From NCBI RefSeq assembly GCF_019112545.1, contig NW_025064887.1, positions 1,098,524 through 1,162,523 of the forward strand: 64,000 nucleotides of DNA, written 5' to 3'. Made by a program: the position numbers and the translations under genes. Source of the DNA: Guyanagaster necrorhizus (lineage: Eukaryota; Basidiomycota; Agaricomycetes; Agaricales; Physalacriaceae). Positions 12,140 through 24,053 of the stretch are shown one piece after another; position 1 is the first letter of the stretch; each line of letters opens with the position of its first letter. Under the pieces are notes generated by a model. That model did no database searches and was not told the DNA's origin. It saw nothing but the letters and a program-made list of their open reading frames with translations.

Positions 12140-12757
12140 CACTTTTTATTCTCAGCTCTCGATGTGTTGTTATGTTTATAATGTGATTTATGTAGAATGT
12201 ACTGAGGCCTAATATAACGATTTTCTTGGGATAGTATTTATATATAATGGCAGTTTTGTTTATATCCTCTTCAGCCGTCTACTACAGACTTCCTCGCGTA
12301 AGCGTGTTTTCTCTGGCAACATTTTCTGTCACACCTGATCAATATTCTTCTCAAATATTGTCATTGCCGAGCTGATGTGTTATCTCACGTCCTCTTCGCC
12401 GTGTAAAATTTCGCAAGAGCGCATCGAGTTGCTGCCGGAGATCAAATTCCTGTTCCAAAACTTGTCAACCGATTGCAACATCAATTTTCGTGTTCGAACG
12501 GACAGGTCAAACCAGACAGTTTTTGTGTTCGAGTGAACAACATTCAACGTTCAACGGCAGAGCAGACTTGGGTACAGCTTCCTATACTAGAGATCGTGCG
12601 ATCTAATCTCGCTTGCAAAGGTTATCCGTTCTAGCCAGAACTTGGTAATCGAGAGGCGACGCGCGCTTAGTGTGAGAATCGAAAGGTGCAGCATCAATAG
12701 CAATGCGAATACAGCTTTCTTTCTGCATCACATTTACACTCTTCCATACAGCTTCTC
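12140..12757. other. Intergenic, nothing recognised
   Basis: About 620 bp, AT-rich just after the preceding stop (probable 3' UTR and polyadenylation region). The motif GTGTTCGA recurs near 12492 and 12526. No gene is supported. Confidence 0.5.
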
Positions 12758-15187
12758 ATGTCTAGTCCACGGGAAGACGATGAAGCATCATGGAACAAGT
12801 CGGAAGAGAAGATAGAACCCATTGAGGACTCAAAATATTTGCGATGGTGGAGGAAATGTAGATGAGGCTGGTAAGGACTTGGACAAGGAAGAACGGGAGA
12901 AGGAGCTAATCGATGAGGCGAGTATACACAATGCTGTTAAGCCTTCGAATCTCGCGAAATCCTCCAAGGCGAAGAAGTCTTTCGGGATGCACAGAACGCG
13001 ACTACAGCGAGGAGAGGTATCATATCATCATTACATTCATAGCGGATATCTATGGATTTTGTTAGTCAATGACCCATCTAACTACGAAGACAGGTTCCCC
13101 GAAGATCCCATGTATGCAGAGACAGCGCGAAGGGGAAAAGGAGAACGCGATACACGATGCGAACATGGTCGAAGAATCTCGGGATAATGTCGATGTTCCC
13201 CTAGTTTTTGTGAGTGAACGTCTATTGTCTCTTCTGTTGCCGAGAGTCGCTGTAGGCTGGTCTTTTCTCGGCAGTCGTCACGACCTTCGTTGTCCAAACG
13301 ATCCAGAGCCTGAAAGCTGATTATGCTCAGATCTCGGCGTCTCTTCTCTTCGAATTGGTGCTCCTTCAGCGTGCCATCGCCAATGGCTCCACCGTTGACA
13401 CAGTCCCGGCCTCTTCGCTCAACCCTCAGACTGTATTTGTATCCACTGCTATCGATGTCTGGGTGAATGGCTTGTATTTCACGAGACTATTTCTCAGCCT
13501 GACAACTGCATTGGTCGCCGTTCTCGTGAAACAATGGCTGCATCATTACGTTGGCCTTCCCTCTGGAACTCCGCGTAATCGATGCTTCGTTCGACAATAC
13601 AGATATCTGGGATTCCAGGATCATCGTTGGCCTGCTACCCGTTCTCATGCATCCGGCTTTAGCGCTATTCTTCATTGGATTGTCATTGTTCCTTCATCCC
13701 CTTCGAACTGCTCTTTCATGGGCTATTTGCACGGGAATTGTAATGCTAACTGCGGCATATACGATCGTGACCATTCTTCCTATGTGTTTCCCGCGATGTC
13801 TATACCGCACCCTGCTCTGCGATCTCACCTATCCTCCATATGTTTACATCACCTCCTTATTTCAGAAGTACTACAATCGACTGCTTCAGCTCTTGAAACA
13901 CACACTTAAGAAGAAATTGGTGCCAGTGGATCATGGCAAGGTGAAGCCAAACTCCTTGAAGTAGCGCGAGCTTGATGTGGTGGAGAAGGCATCAATTCGA
14001 TTATCGGTCGAAGCGCTGCATTGGCTGTTATCCGTCTCGTCAAACCCTGCGGTTCAAAACATCGTTGTTGAATCCATAGGCGGGTTGCCCATGGAATGTC
14101 TAGCAGAAGCGGATGACATTTTCCGTGGCAATCCATCAATTGTTGATGTTGCATAGGAATCTACTGTTGTCGCTGACTGGAGATAACAAGACTGAGATAG
14201 CGAAGGTACCATCGGGCATGGAACGTAAACTTGAGCATCTTCTTCGCTCTAGCATGGTCATTTCTGAGGCGGAGCGTACGTGGTTGAACATAGAGGCGTT
14301 GAAAGCAGGTTATTTAGCGCAGCGGTGAGTGCCAGGACTGGAGATGAAGGTCAAGAGCTAGTGGTATTTTGACAGGTATACTACGCACCTGGAGACGAAG
14401 GTCAAGAGCTGAAGAGCTGACCTTTGATCCCCAGTGCGTGCTAAGCTACGATTACATAATGTACGTAGACTAGTCGAAGGTCGTTTCTCAACAAGAGGTT
14501 CCAGACCAACTGGGCCGAAATGAGTTAGGTGCTACTGTCGTTCCCCAGGTTCCAAAGTTGTCTTATTTTCCTTGGAAGCTGTGTACGCCCAGTGTGTTTC
14601 TCTGCAATACCCTTTGCCTCCAGACCTCAGCGAAGTTTCCTCCCCTCGTCTGGGCGAACCTCGTGCAGGATGCAACAGCCGATTGTGACCCCGACCTCTT
14701 TGATAGTCACAACAAATTCTCACTCAACCTTTGTTCAGCCGTGACTAGTCTCCTTGACCAAAATACGCCAAAGCAGCAACTATTTGCCTCACCACTTGTT
14801 GTTGACTTTCAACAGGCGGTCGGGTGCTTTCCCGAGAAGGCGGTCAACTATTTGGTGTATTGACTCTCGCCATTCGATCTGTTTCATTACGAGCACATTG
14901 AGTGTCGAGTGTTGGCAGCTTCTACCCATCTCATCATCCAGAGGCTTTCACAATTAGTGGCAAGTACAGACGTTTCTGACAGCCCAGAAACCCACTTTCT
15001 GAACTCGGTGTTCCTCACATTGAATAAATGGAATCGCTTACCAGGAGTGGATGAATTTGTTCAGAAGCTACTTGAGTCGGTTATTATGAACTCTCCCATT
15101 TTCAGCCAGGATCCAACCGATTCAAAGTATGATAATTGCTGTCATTGGGTCCTAGACTCGCCTGTCCTTCATTTGCTCATCCCTTGA
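12758..15187 (+). pseudogene. DUF6535-type membrane protein pseudogene
   Basis: Family motifs appear in the right order but in changing frames. DRFPEDPMYAETA (about 13090-13125) is one frame away from HDANMVEESRDNVDV (about 13157-13197). After an intron (about 13210-13255) comes AGLFSAVVTTFVVQTIQSL, then VAVLVKQWLHHYVGLPSG and FVRQYRYLGFQ. The next hydrophobic part, IIVGLLPVLMHPALALFFIG (from about 13619), is again shifted. A stop follows KVKPNSLK at about 13964, yet RELDVVEKASIRLSVEALHW continues in frame after it. Downstream fragments to 15187 still look like the Ser/Leu-rich C-terminal half. These proteins are large multi-pass membrane proteins of unknown role, often in expanded families in Agaricomycetes. 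The number of shifts argues for a decayed copy rather than one base-call error. Confidence 0.75.
14338..14410. repeat. Short direct repeat inside the DUF6535 pseudogene
   Basis: A 22-bp unit containing GAAGGTCAAGAGCT occurs at 14338-14359 and again at 14389-14410 with one mismatch. A tandem-like duplication of this kind fits ongoing decay of the locus. Confidence 0.6.
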
Positions 15188-16846
15188 CTTCTTGGCGCGG
15201 TGTCTACAATCACACTTTAGGCCTACATATGCTCTATTTTATGAACGACCATGTCTAACGTTCCTTGCGACGCAGCCGGTCTCTTTATTGTCGGCATTGT
15301 TTTTCCGTGCATATGTCTTTGGCATTACCGATTCCTGACGATCTTCACAAGCCTGAAAATCTCTTTTTTGTGTCTTCTACCTTGGCCATGCTAACTTATC
15401 ATTCGGTAGTTGCCTCCTTCGCTTTCTCCTGACGTTACTAAAGACCCTTTTTAGCCAGCTTCACCGCAACCTAAGCCTCGGTTAGATCGCATAGGTCAGC
15501 TTTTACCTTGGCGTCGACTGCAACAACAGGATAGACAACTTCGATTGACCAAAGGTGTTTAGTTGGTATCACTAAGATATTTACCCTAGCACTATCTTAG
15601 GCTTCAATTTTAAGCCTGTGTTTGTTTCAAAAATCTACAGCCTTGCTACAAGCAGACCGTCATCCAAAATAGATGCGTCTTTCTACTGCACAGATAACAT
15701 TTCTTGCATATAAGTTCCGAACAGTACGAAATAACGGAACTGAATTTCCTAACTTACAATATAACTCCCATCATTTGCTGCAACCTGAAGACCGCCAAAT
15801 GGAAGTCTCCACTAGTGAACAGCAAAGAAAAGAGAGGCCCACCCAGCCAGAGTGGCCAAAGTGGGACAGGAAAATATTTCGACGGTGCATAAGCCTGAGC
15901 CTATACAAGCCGCAGACACCCTCTGCGGACAGGGTCGCCGTGCTATGGAGGATCTCCACGGCCCACGAACCCGGGTACGTGAAGGGGCTTGTGCCATCAA
16001 GGTAAGTATGAGATGTTCAGTTGCTCGCGCTTGCCCTTTATACCTCTAGCATTGCGCACGGACCATCTAGTCATGTGAAGCCACTCTCGGAGTGCTCACT
16101 CAGCCACTCAGGCTTGCGGTTTGTTTCATTTTAAAATGAAAACAAGCCTACTGCAGAATGTATGAATAAAAAAATTAAATTGAACCCACCAAACACTTAT
16201 CTTTTTTATCACTCTATTGCTATATCCATGCGCATGGATAATAGTTATTGAAAAAAACGTGTATACGAAAGTATGAAGGGATTCAAATGCCAAGGTGCTC
16301 TAACAAAGGTCCTAATGCCGCAGGCAGGTATACCATATTTTCAAAATAACTACGATCTCCAAACCTAGTTTCGACCGATGAGTTATAACCCACTCGATTA
16401 GTCTGCGAAGAAATTAATATACAAGGAACAGGATGGTTGAGACACAGACATATTGACTCTTTGTCCAGCTTGACATGAATTGATGCATGGCTCCCGGACT
16501 TCACACACACACACACATTCCTGGTACTACGCGTCAGGCTCCGTCTTACCTTCTTAATTAGTATCTTCTTACCGGGTACAGCAGATTCTATGAACGATCC
16601 CCGTTTATAGGCTTCGAAACAACGACGAGTATTTCTACCTGGTGTTGGTGTTAAAATGGGCCCCACATGTACTTCTCCGAGACTTGAGCTAGATTTATAG
16701 CATGATGAAACCATCAAGTAAGTTGGTAATGGTCATATGCTTGATATTGATCTACGTCCCACATCTCGCCGACACGATACGTACTCGGCATTCAGTCAGC
16801 ATAAAGCGGACGATCAACGATAGACAAGTTTCTATTCACCACCGAA
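15188..16846. other. Gene-poor stretch between the pseudogene and the DJ-1-like gene
   Basis: About 1.65 kb. Short open frames, for example 15673-16005, have no recognised motif and no convincing splice partners. There is a CA microsatellite at 16502-16517 and an A/T-rich stretch near 16160-16260. This may hold further debris of the neighbouring pseudogene or a lost mobile element. Confidence 0.4.
16502..16517. repeat. (CA)n microsatellite
   Basis: Eight uninterrupted CA units lie in the gene-poor stretch. Confidence 0.8.
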
Positions 16847-17702
16847 ATGGCTTCAGCTCCATTCACTGTCTATCGCATGGCCGTATGCTTGTACAATGGC
16901 GTCACATCGCTCGACTACCAAGGACCCGTCGAGCTTCTGGCGCTTCGAAGCACCCCGATTCGCAAGATGTTCCCAGACTTGCTCGGTGCGAACGAAACCA
17001 ACTGCGCCATCGATGCGACATACCTTGCCAACACCCTCGATCCCATCGTTCCTCTAGCCGGCCCCAAGGTCTTGCCCGACCAGACTTATGATGATGCCAA
17101 AGAGCAGTTTGACATTATTTTCATTCCTGGGGGTGCGTGTTCAGTTCGCAAAGGCGTGGACCAACAATTCAAGTTGCACGATTCCTGGCAGGAATAATCG
17201 GCAATGGCAAGACAGAACACAGCCTGATGAACTTCCTGAAGAGACAAGGGCCGCATGTCAAGTATATTCTGGCAGTTTGCACTGGGTCGTGGATCCTCTC
17301 TAGCACAGGGCTTTTGGACGGAAAGCGTGCTACATCGAACAAGGCCATGTTCAAGGCCATCCAGGTGGGTTCTCGGATGTAACGCCTGCCCAGTTTCGAT
17401 GAAACCGTCGTCTCCATAGGAAGACACCAAAGATCTCCCGATAACATGGATCGCCAAGGCTCGATGGGTCGCTACAGAAGACAAGAAAATCTGGTCGAGC
17501 TCAGGTATCACCGCCGGTAAGGATCCGTCGTAATCAAAGGGGGTACTGCAGTCCTGATGTCGCGACAGGAACGGACCTGGCGTACGCATTTCTGGAGCAT
17601 ATCACTGGTAAGGGACCTGCGGAAGCTTCTGCAGGGTTGTTGGAGATGATGGTCAAGGGGGAGGGAGACGATCCGTTCGCAGCCAAGTATGGATTAGTCT
17701 GA
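16847..17702 (+). CDS. DJ-1/PfpI family protein
   Basis: Four exons (16847-17132, 17192-17364, 17420-17516, 17569-17702) give 229 residues, the usual size. The flavodoxin-like fold of the class I glutamine amidotransferase superfamily is supported by FDIIFIPGG (with the acidic/Gly elbow), VKYILAVCTGSWILSSTGLL and the DGKRATSNK motif. The nucleophile-elbow Cys is at residue 125. ITWIAKARWVATEDKKIWSS and TDLAYAFLEHITG follow. Fungal members with this layout act as putative glyoxalase-like, isonitrile-hydratase-like or stress proteins. The reaction here cannot be told from sequence. The start MASAPFTVYRMAVCLYNGV is the first ATG in frame and places the first strand correctly. Confidence 0.88.
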
Positions 17703-18468
17703 AGGGTCGCATCCTTTGTATAAATAACTGTACTTACAGTAAATTTTACTGATATCCTGCAAGCTACCACCAGGTCGGACATTGAGCAAACATACTGAAT
17801 TGTCAAAAAATCAACATCAACATCGATATCGATGCCTTGCTACTCGCTCGAACATCCAACGTGAATGCCCAACAGGTGCTCCGCTTCTCTTCCTACTGGG
17901 GACTGGTAATCGACGACGTTCTTCTGATGGACGCGAATCATGTATAGCATAAGGATAAATAGGTGAACATGCTGCAGAAAAAGGTGATCAGCTGCCTACA
18001 GCAAGAAGCCAGTTGATAGTATCTATATGTTGTCAGCCAATCACAGCAAACCACCTCCTGCTTTCTCTGCGTCCTGGTATCCTACTCGTGGTTCTACGTT
18101 GACGTTGCCTGCCCTTCTTCCTAATTATTTTCTCGGGTCTTGTGTGAACTTACTGGTTATCCTTGACCATGGCGTGCTTCTCGGCTATTATTGGCCCAGG
18201 AGACTTGGCCGTACACTATATCCCAGTGGTGCGCATTCTCATTCTCTATATAAATTTCCTGCTGCTTATTATCTGCTTGTCAGTGGTCTCATCGAGAATG
18301 CATATTGGTTTCTTAGCATTTTGATAGTTTTACTGGACGCAAAATATCATGCTGCTAATTGCCGAGACGTTCATTGATTGTGGAGACGAGAAGTCCCGCT
18401 GTCCCAACGTACTCGCGTGAGATATATATACCACCAAAGTAAAGATTACCGTCCTTTCCCACCTCGCC
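17703..18468. other. Intergenic region with the sulfite oxidase promoter
   Basis: About 770 bp. A 116-codon open frame (18027-18377) has a hydrophobic composition but no recognised family, and I do not call it a gene. A TATA-like run is at 18421-18430. Confidence 0.5.
18421..18430 (+). promoter_or_regulatory. TATA-like element before sulfite oxidase
   Basis: GATATATATA lies 39 bp before the ATG at 18469. This implies a very short 5' leader if it is used. Confidence 0.4.
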
Positions 18469-20742
18469 ATGAGTACAAGCTCTACTCATTCAGAAGCCAA
18501 CGGTTCAGTCCTCTTGAGTCCATCCCTGTCGTTCAGCAGCTCCAAGGTTTTCGATGTCAATAGACTCTTTCCCGAGGAAAAGCCTGGATGGAGGGGGTAT
18601 GTATTTACTCCACCATCAGATACGATATACTGATATCATTCCAGATATGTCGAGTGGGAGAAGTACCCCAACCGCAAAGCCGTCGCGTCGCACATACTCG
18701 AAGCTCACCAGTCCGAATTCACGCAGATTCCAGGTATTAGCGTCAATGCCACATCTAAACTGCAGAACTAACACCGTTTACAGAATTTCAGTTTGTCCCC
18801 CTTCCTAAAACCAATCCCATCTTGATCGGATACCGCTGGAAGGAGTATCATGAACTCTTGGGTTTGAAGAACATCGTGGACTTTAGCTGGGAGACCGTGC
18901 TCAAGGAGAAGCCTGACATTATCCACTTGTTGGATTTTCCGTACAATGGAGAGACGCGACGCGATCAGCTGCTTTCTGGAAAGATTACCGATAACAAGTG
19001 GCATTTGTAAGTGTTTTCGTCTTTGCGCTCTTCCTTCAAACCTGATATATGGGCCAGTATTCGAAACCATGGAGGCATTCCGGATATTGATGAAGACGCG
19101 TTCGAGCTGGAGATTGGTGGGTTCGTCAACAACCCCGTCAAACTGAGCATGAAGGATATCAAGGATCCATCCAAATTTCCGTGCGCACGTAATATTACGA
19201 ATGATCTATCCTTCTAAATCCTTCCTTTAGACAGACCGAAGTGATCGTAACATTGCAATGCAGTGGAACGGTAACCATACTCCAATTACCGTTGACAGAG
19301 TCTAACACCGATCTCTAGCGCCGAATCGAACAGATTAATCAGTATCCGGGAGATGGAGACGAGCTCATTAACGCACCATGGGGTAAGTTTCTAGCTTTCT
19401 AGTTTTGTTCTGTCTCTAATGGTTTCTGGTCCAGGTGAGGGCGCCATGTTGGTTTTCTAGACTTCCCATACGGTCGCATTCGTTGATTTTTTCCCCTAGC
19501 GGGACTGCTGTATATCGTGGCGTACCATTGAAGAAAATCTTGAAAAAGGCCTGCGGTGGTGTCCTACCCGAGTGTCAACATCTCGAATTCATCGGCGCCG
19601 ATACGTATTTCAAGTACGTGCATTCCTTTTAACGATTACACTGTATCCACCTTTCAACAGGAAGAATAACGTGTTCAACTACGCTGTCTCAGTTCCGTGG
19701 AAAAAGGTCCGGCAGAATGAAGAAGTACTCTTAGCTTGGGAGATGAACGGCGAGCCGCTACCCAAGTCTCATGGTTTCCCCCTTCGCCTTGTCGTCACAG
19801 GTTATATTGGCGCTCGGAGTTGCAAGTGGGTGTACAAGATCAATGCTCTCGCCGAACCTAGCATGGGCCCCGTCCAAAGGCAAGAGTATCTATACTACAC
19901 TGCGCAAGTAAGAATCCTACTCGACTTCCTTTGGCGGATGCTAACCCGTTCGGTAGATTGGAAAACAGAACGCGAAATACTCGAATGGATTCTCTATCCA
20001 GCAGATGCCTGTGTCGTATGTGAATCACTCGGGCAGTGATATTATTAATCCGACATTCATATTATAGAAGCGCTATTATCACCCCGCAAGACAAAGAAGT
20101 CATTGTTCATGACGGCTCGATAACTTTACGAGGCTGGGCTTATAGTGGAGGAGGGAACTGGGTGGAAAGGGTCGAGGTCTCTCCTGATGGGTCAGCCTTT
20201 TTTTTTTTTACTTATGCGTAGTCTGTCGAGTCTGATGTTTTCTCACCATCAGCGGAAGCGTATGGTACGCCGTCGACCCAGATGACATGACCGAGAAGGC
20301 GCGTTATTTATTCCCTGAACCTGCACTATCTTTTCTGAAATGGTAGTTTTAGCACTACCACGCCTGGCGATTGTGGAAGATTGATATCCCTGTCGAAGCT
20401 GAGGGGTGGTTGGAGTTCTGTGTCAGGGCTTGGGACTCTTCCAATAACACGGAGCCGACCTTTGTTCGCTCCGCATGGAAGTAGGTTATTCTATTTGGGA
20501 GTGGCCCCTGTTTTTCGCTAACAAACGATCATAGTTGGGATCTCCATGTTACGTCTTCGTGCCATCGCATCAAGCTGTATAGCGTTAATAAGAAGCGCCT
20601 GGCTACGATGAAGAGAATAAAGGAGCTTGAAGCTAGAGGCGAAGGCATTGTTCCGCTGTCTAAGCCTGTTGAGTTTGCGCTGGAAGATGAAGGGGAGTAT
20701 CTTGCAGCTTGTAGGAAGTACCCCCGGGAGCCTTTGAGCTGA
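18469..20742 (+). CDS. Sulfite oxidase (molybdopterin-dependent)
   Basis: Fourteen exons sum to 534 residues: 18469-18596, 18645-18733, 18784-19006, 19058-19180, 19231-19270, 19319-19382, 19435-19447, 19500-19613, 19661-19907, 19957-20015, 20068-20190, 20253-20298, 20353-20480 and 20535-20742. The Moco domain shows IRNHGGIPDIDEDAFELEI, VTLQCSGTRR with the molybdenum-ligating Cys near residue 198, APWGEGAIGTAVYRGVPL, HGFPLRLVVTGYIGARSCKW and SNGFSIQQMPVSS. The dimerisation domain ends with HYHAWRLWKID and WDLHVTSSCHRI. I see no cytochrome b5 domain, so it resembles the short plant/fungal type. The enzyme oxidises sulfite to sulfate. Exon 7 is only 13 bp. The intron 20299-20352 appears to use a GC donor. 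The canonical Asn of CxGNRR is Thr here. Confidence 0.93.
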
Positions 20743-20920
20743 AGAGCTAAAATTCCAACGTTGGGCACCAGTCATCTACAATTCAAGGTGTACTCTATAT
20801 ACTTGAAAAATGAAAACCTTATTTCCAGGCCTATGCAACTCAGTGACCGGCCAGTACTGAAATGTGAATGTAAGACTTGGAGGAAAAAAAAAGGCTAACT
20901 TGGATCAAATAAAATAAATA

Positions 20921-20975
20921 TTGAGATCCGTAGATCTACCACTCCGGGAAAGCGTGTCATCCTTGTGCAGGGGCC

Positions 20976-21006
<31 letters not shown>

Positions 21007-21030
21007 TTCGTATGTCACCCCGAAGGGGAC
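20921..21030 (-). ncRNA. U6: U6 spliceosomal snRNA
   Basis: Read on the minus strand, the sequence shows a 5' stem-loop (CCCCTTCGGGG) and the U6 core AATTGGAACGATACAGAGA with the ACAGAGA box. GATTAGCATGGCCCCTGCAC follows, containing the AGC triad and the 5' strand of the internal stem-loop, and then AAGGATGACACG. The 5' end is set at the stem-loop, position 21030. The 3' end is uncertain: a T-rich tract lies around 20907-20920. U6 is the catalytic RNA of the spliceosome, transcribed by Pol III. A TATA-like TTTATATT sits directly before the stem-loop instead of the usual 25-30 bp upstream. No U6 intron is present in the core. Confidence 0.9.
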
Positions 21031-21768
21031 AATATAAATGTAGAGTTCAGGGTGGCAACGTTAACGGTTTTGTATTTTTGTTGACTGACTGGGGCACAGC
21101 CACTTGCCTTTTCCAGGTAAAGGAGGGAAAGGGTAACCTTTTAACGATGGATTTCCAAGTAATAAACGGACAGAAGAATATAGCGCATCCAAATACAGTG
21201 TTGACAACTCTTTCTCAGATCTGGCTGCTGTGATGGTACACATAAAGCGGCCGCGCGTGGACGAACTATCTCGAAAAAAAAATGATTCAATTTCTCATTC
21301 CGACCTCGTTATACCAGGATCCCCTATTGCCGGTACGGCTGGGTGGGTAGCTACGTATCTTTCCTTGAGTTCTTGGATATGACTGTATCCAGTATCGTGC
21401 ATAAAACGACGAGATCGGTTTGACATCGTCTGTTTACTTGGTGACCATTCAGATGTATCTGTAGCTTCACAGTCTGACACTCTCCTCTTCTTTGCAGGAA
21501 TCTCGCACGATGATAATGATTGCACAATCTGTATCATCGCCCAAGCAAATGAATACGACTGGGTAGTTTAGCAGTGCGTATGTGATCCAATTTCGCGTAA
21601 GAAGGGTACGGACCGAGTGGTATATGCTTATCCCCTTAACGTGGTCAGTGCGTGATTCGAATTGATTCGAATGGGGGGGTGGGGGGGCGGTCGAGGATTG
21701 TGAATAGAAGACCCCCATTTGATTGCCGGAAATTTGCAAATCTCTCTTTGTCTCTCACGCTGATTATC
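21031..21768. other. Intergenic between U6 and IPK1
   Basis: About 740 bp. It includes a G-rich run at 21673-21690 (two blocks of seven G) about 80 bp before the IPK1 start. The short frames are not supported as genes. Confidence 0.5.
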
Positions 21769-23163
21769 ATGGCTGTTTCCATATCCAGCGTTACCGCCAC
21801 GCTTCCATCGCACTGGAAATACGTCTCCGAAGGCGGCGCCACCATTGTCTTTTCCTACGTCGGTCCCCCGAATTCTGACTTTGATGGCATGGTATTGCGT
21901 TTGCGTAAGTCTGGGGTGCAGACACCTGTACTCGAGAGACAGGATTTTGGTACGGTAGCGGAGGAGCCAGATGATGCTTCCATTCTGTTCCAAGAGACGT
22001 GTATGAAGCGACTGATACCCTCGGTTCACCTTCCACAATTGCAGTCAGTCCAGGTGGACAAAATGTGGCTGGAGGTGCTTTCTTTAGTACACGAAAAAGA
22101 CCGCCCGTTGAAGAGGACCGTGAGCGGAGGCATCGACACGACGAAGTGCAAGGCTGTATTGGCCACTGACCTCGTGGGTGGCTCAGGACTGACTGTGGAA
22201 ATCAAGGTATGTAGCGCCTTAACATTGCTTTGTTCGTTACTAAATCTTTCTGATAGCCCAAATGGTCTTTTCTTCCCAACAAAAGGTACCTTTCGGCGAC
22301 GAACTGTTCAATCAAGGCGAATACTTGCCGATTTTGCATGCACTCACACATGAAGTCCGGGGAAGGAGAGACCGTTTCCCTCGGATACTGTCCGTTGGAT
22401 TTATTCTCCAATAATCGGGGCCGCATGAAACAGGCGGTCTATTCTCTCTACGACAATTGGCTCGCGAGCGATGGAAATGTTAACAACGTGAAGATATTCG
22501 TCAAGGGTACGAAAATTGGTGTAGGCCAGGCATGTATTTCTCATTATGTCTGTGACAGACATCTCAAGAACCCTGCAGAGGTTCTTCATGTTCTCTCCCG
22601 AAGCATACCAAGAATCCGACGAGAATGTCCGAGAAACATTCTCAGAGGCAGTCCTTACGTTTCTTATGGGCACGCCAGTCCTTCGGGTCCTTAACAAGGC
22701 CCAAAGGACCCTGGATTCACTTGACATTGAGGGACTATCATTATTATGGAGAGAATCCCAGAGCCTAGTGAATACACCGCAGTCTACAAATGGGTATACA
22801 CCTCCAGGGCGCGCTATTGGCATCGGCGAACCTAATCCCTCTCTATCCGACTGGTCCGCTTTTATCGACGAATACCTAACTCGGCCTCCCAACTTGGAGG
22901 ACTTACGATACCACCTTCTCGCGTATCTCCTTTCCGCGACGTTCAAGGATTGTTCCATTATGATTAGGATGGATTTGTTGGACCCGAGGCGTCCGCAGGA
23001 GGAGGTGGACCCGTCTCAGGTCATTGTTATTGATCTGGATCCCAAGAATATCGCCCGACTGAAGAACTGGGAGGAGCTGGATGAGATTATTATCAGGAGG
23101 TATTCGGTCGTTCCTCTCGCGGATAGGAAGACGTGTTTGGATGACTGGGTTGATGAGGCTTGA
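21769..23163 (+). CDS. IPK1: Inositol-pentakisphosphate 2-kinase
   Basis: Three exons (21769-22206, 22257-22506, 22559-23163) give 430 residues. Motifs of the IPK1 family are in order: WKYVSEGGATIVFSYVG near the N terminus, GMVLRLRK, then LVGGSGLTVEIK joined across intron 1 to PKWSFLPNKRYL. This restores the EIKPK motif around residues 144-148. Next come NTCRFCMHSHMK, a zinc-binding type CxxC motif, and SATFKDCSIMIRM followed by VIDLDPKNIARLKNW. The enzyme phosphorylates InsP5 at the 2-position to make InsP6, which supports mRNA export and signalling. The start at 21769 (CATGGCTG) is preferred over an in-frame ATG at 21652. Intron 2 could use a donor 12 bp further downstream, so a few residues there are uncertain. 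Confidence 0.93.
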
Positions 23164-24053
23164 TTATGCGTTTTTGTCGGTATGTTTATGATTGTTTAAG
23201 AGCGTATTTATTGTTATGTTGCGTTTCACTTTTTGCATGCGGATAGGCAAACTGCACAAGCCGTACGCAGTGATAACTTGCTAAGTCTCGTAGACTCGGA
23301 CTGTCTGTTTGCTAGGTACGTAAGGACATTCGCTTTGACGCCGTGGATGTGAAGCTCGTGTTCTCGATCTATCTACTAGTTCTATCATGCTATTTGTTCG
23401 AGTCATTTCTCCAAGCAAATTAGAACAGCTGAGTGTGCAGTTATATTGACATCTTTTCGTTTTTCGGGGGGTACATCATGTATACTTTGTATACTTTAGA
23501 TGACCGAGCACGTATACTTGTACAGACCATACATAGGTTCAGTGGAATTATTTGGGGAACCTTTCTTCTGGATTTGAAGTCTTGTATAAGGTTTTATCTG
23601 TGCTTGCACAATAGTAACTGGCCATTGGAACGGTATGTGAGTGCCGTGCCGGAACTCGGCAATCACTGGTTCCGATCAAATGCTGGATCAGTCCGAGGCA
23701 GTTTCCTTTGTTCCTCCCAAAATGTGATCGCAAATACCCGCAGAACTTTGTCTATCTTCTACGAGAAAACCTCTCATAAATGGACCTTTCCACCTAATAA
23801 TTAAGATCTCCAGGGGGATGTCGCTACGTGCGCCATTTTCATTGTTCGCAATGGCCTTCGGGGCTGTTCTCTTAGCGCACAAAGGACAATACAGGATTTG
23901 ACCAGCGTTACAGTGGCACTTCTCCATTCGCAAAAACATCGAACAATAGCTCCACGGTTGGCCATTGTCGTTGACAACGTAGTGCCACTTCTTTCACTTA
24001 AATTGCGTTGAACTTGTCTTCACTTCAAACAATCTCTTCCATCCTCAACTACC
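23164..24053. other. Intergenic, nothing recognised
   Basis: About 890 bp. A minus-strand frame at 23688-23939 has a CHCNAG...CPLC cysteine pattern, but it is short and has no known family. I see nothing firm in this stretch. Confidence 0.45.

Noticed and set aside
18027..18377. 116-codon hydrophobic open frame before sulfite oxidase
   Set aside because: It ends just before the TATA-like element and shows no known domain. Likely chance.
23688..23939. Minus-strand frame with a cysteine-pair pattern (CHC...CPLC)
   Set aside because: Too short, no homologue recognised and no promoter or splice support.
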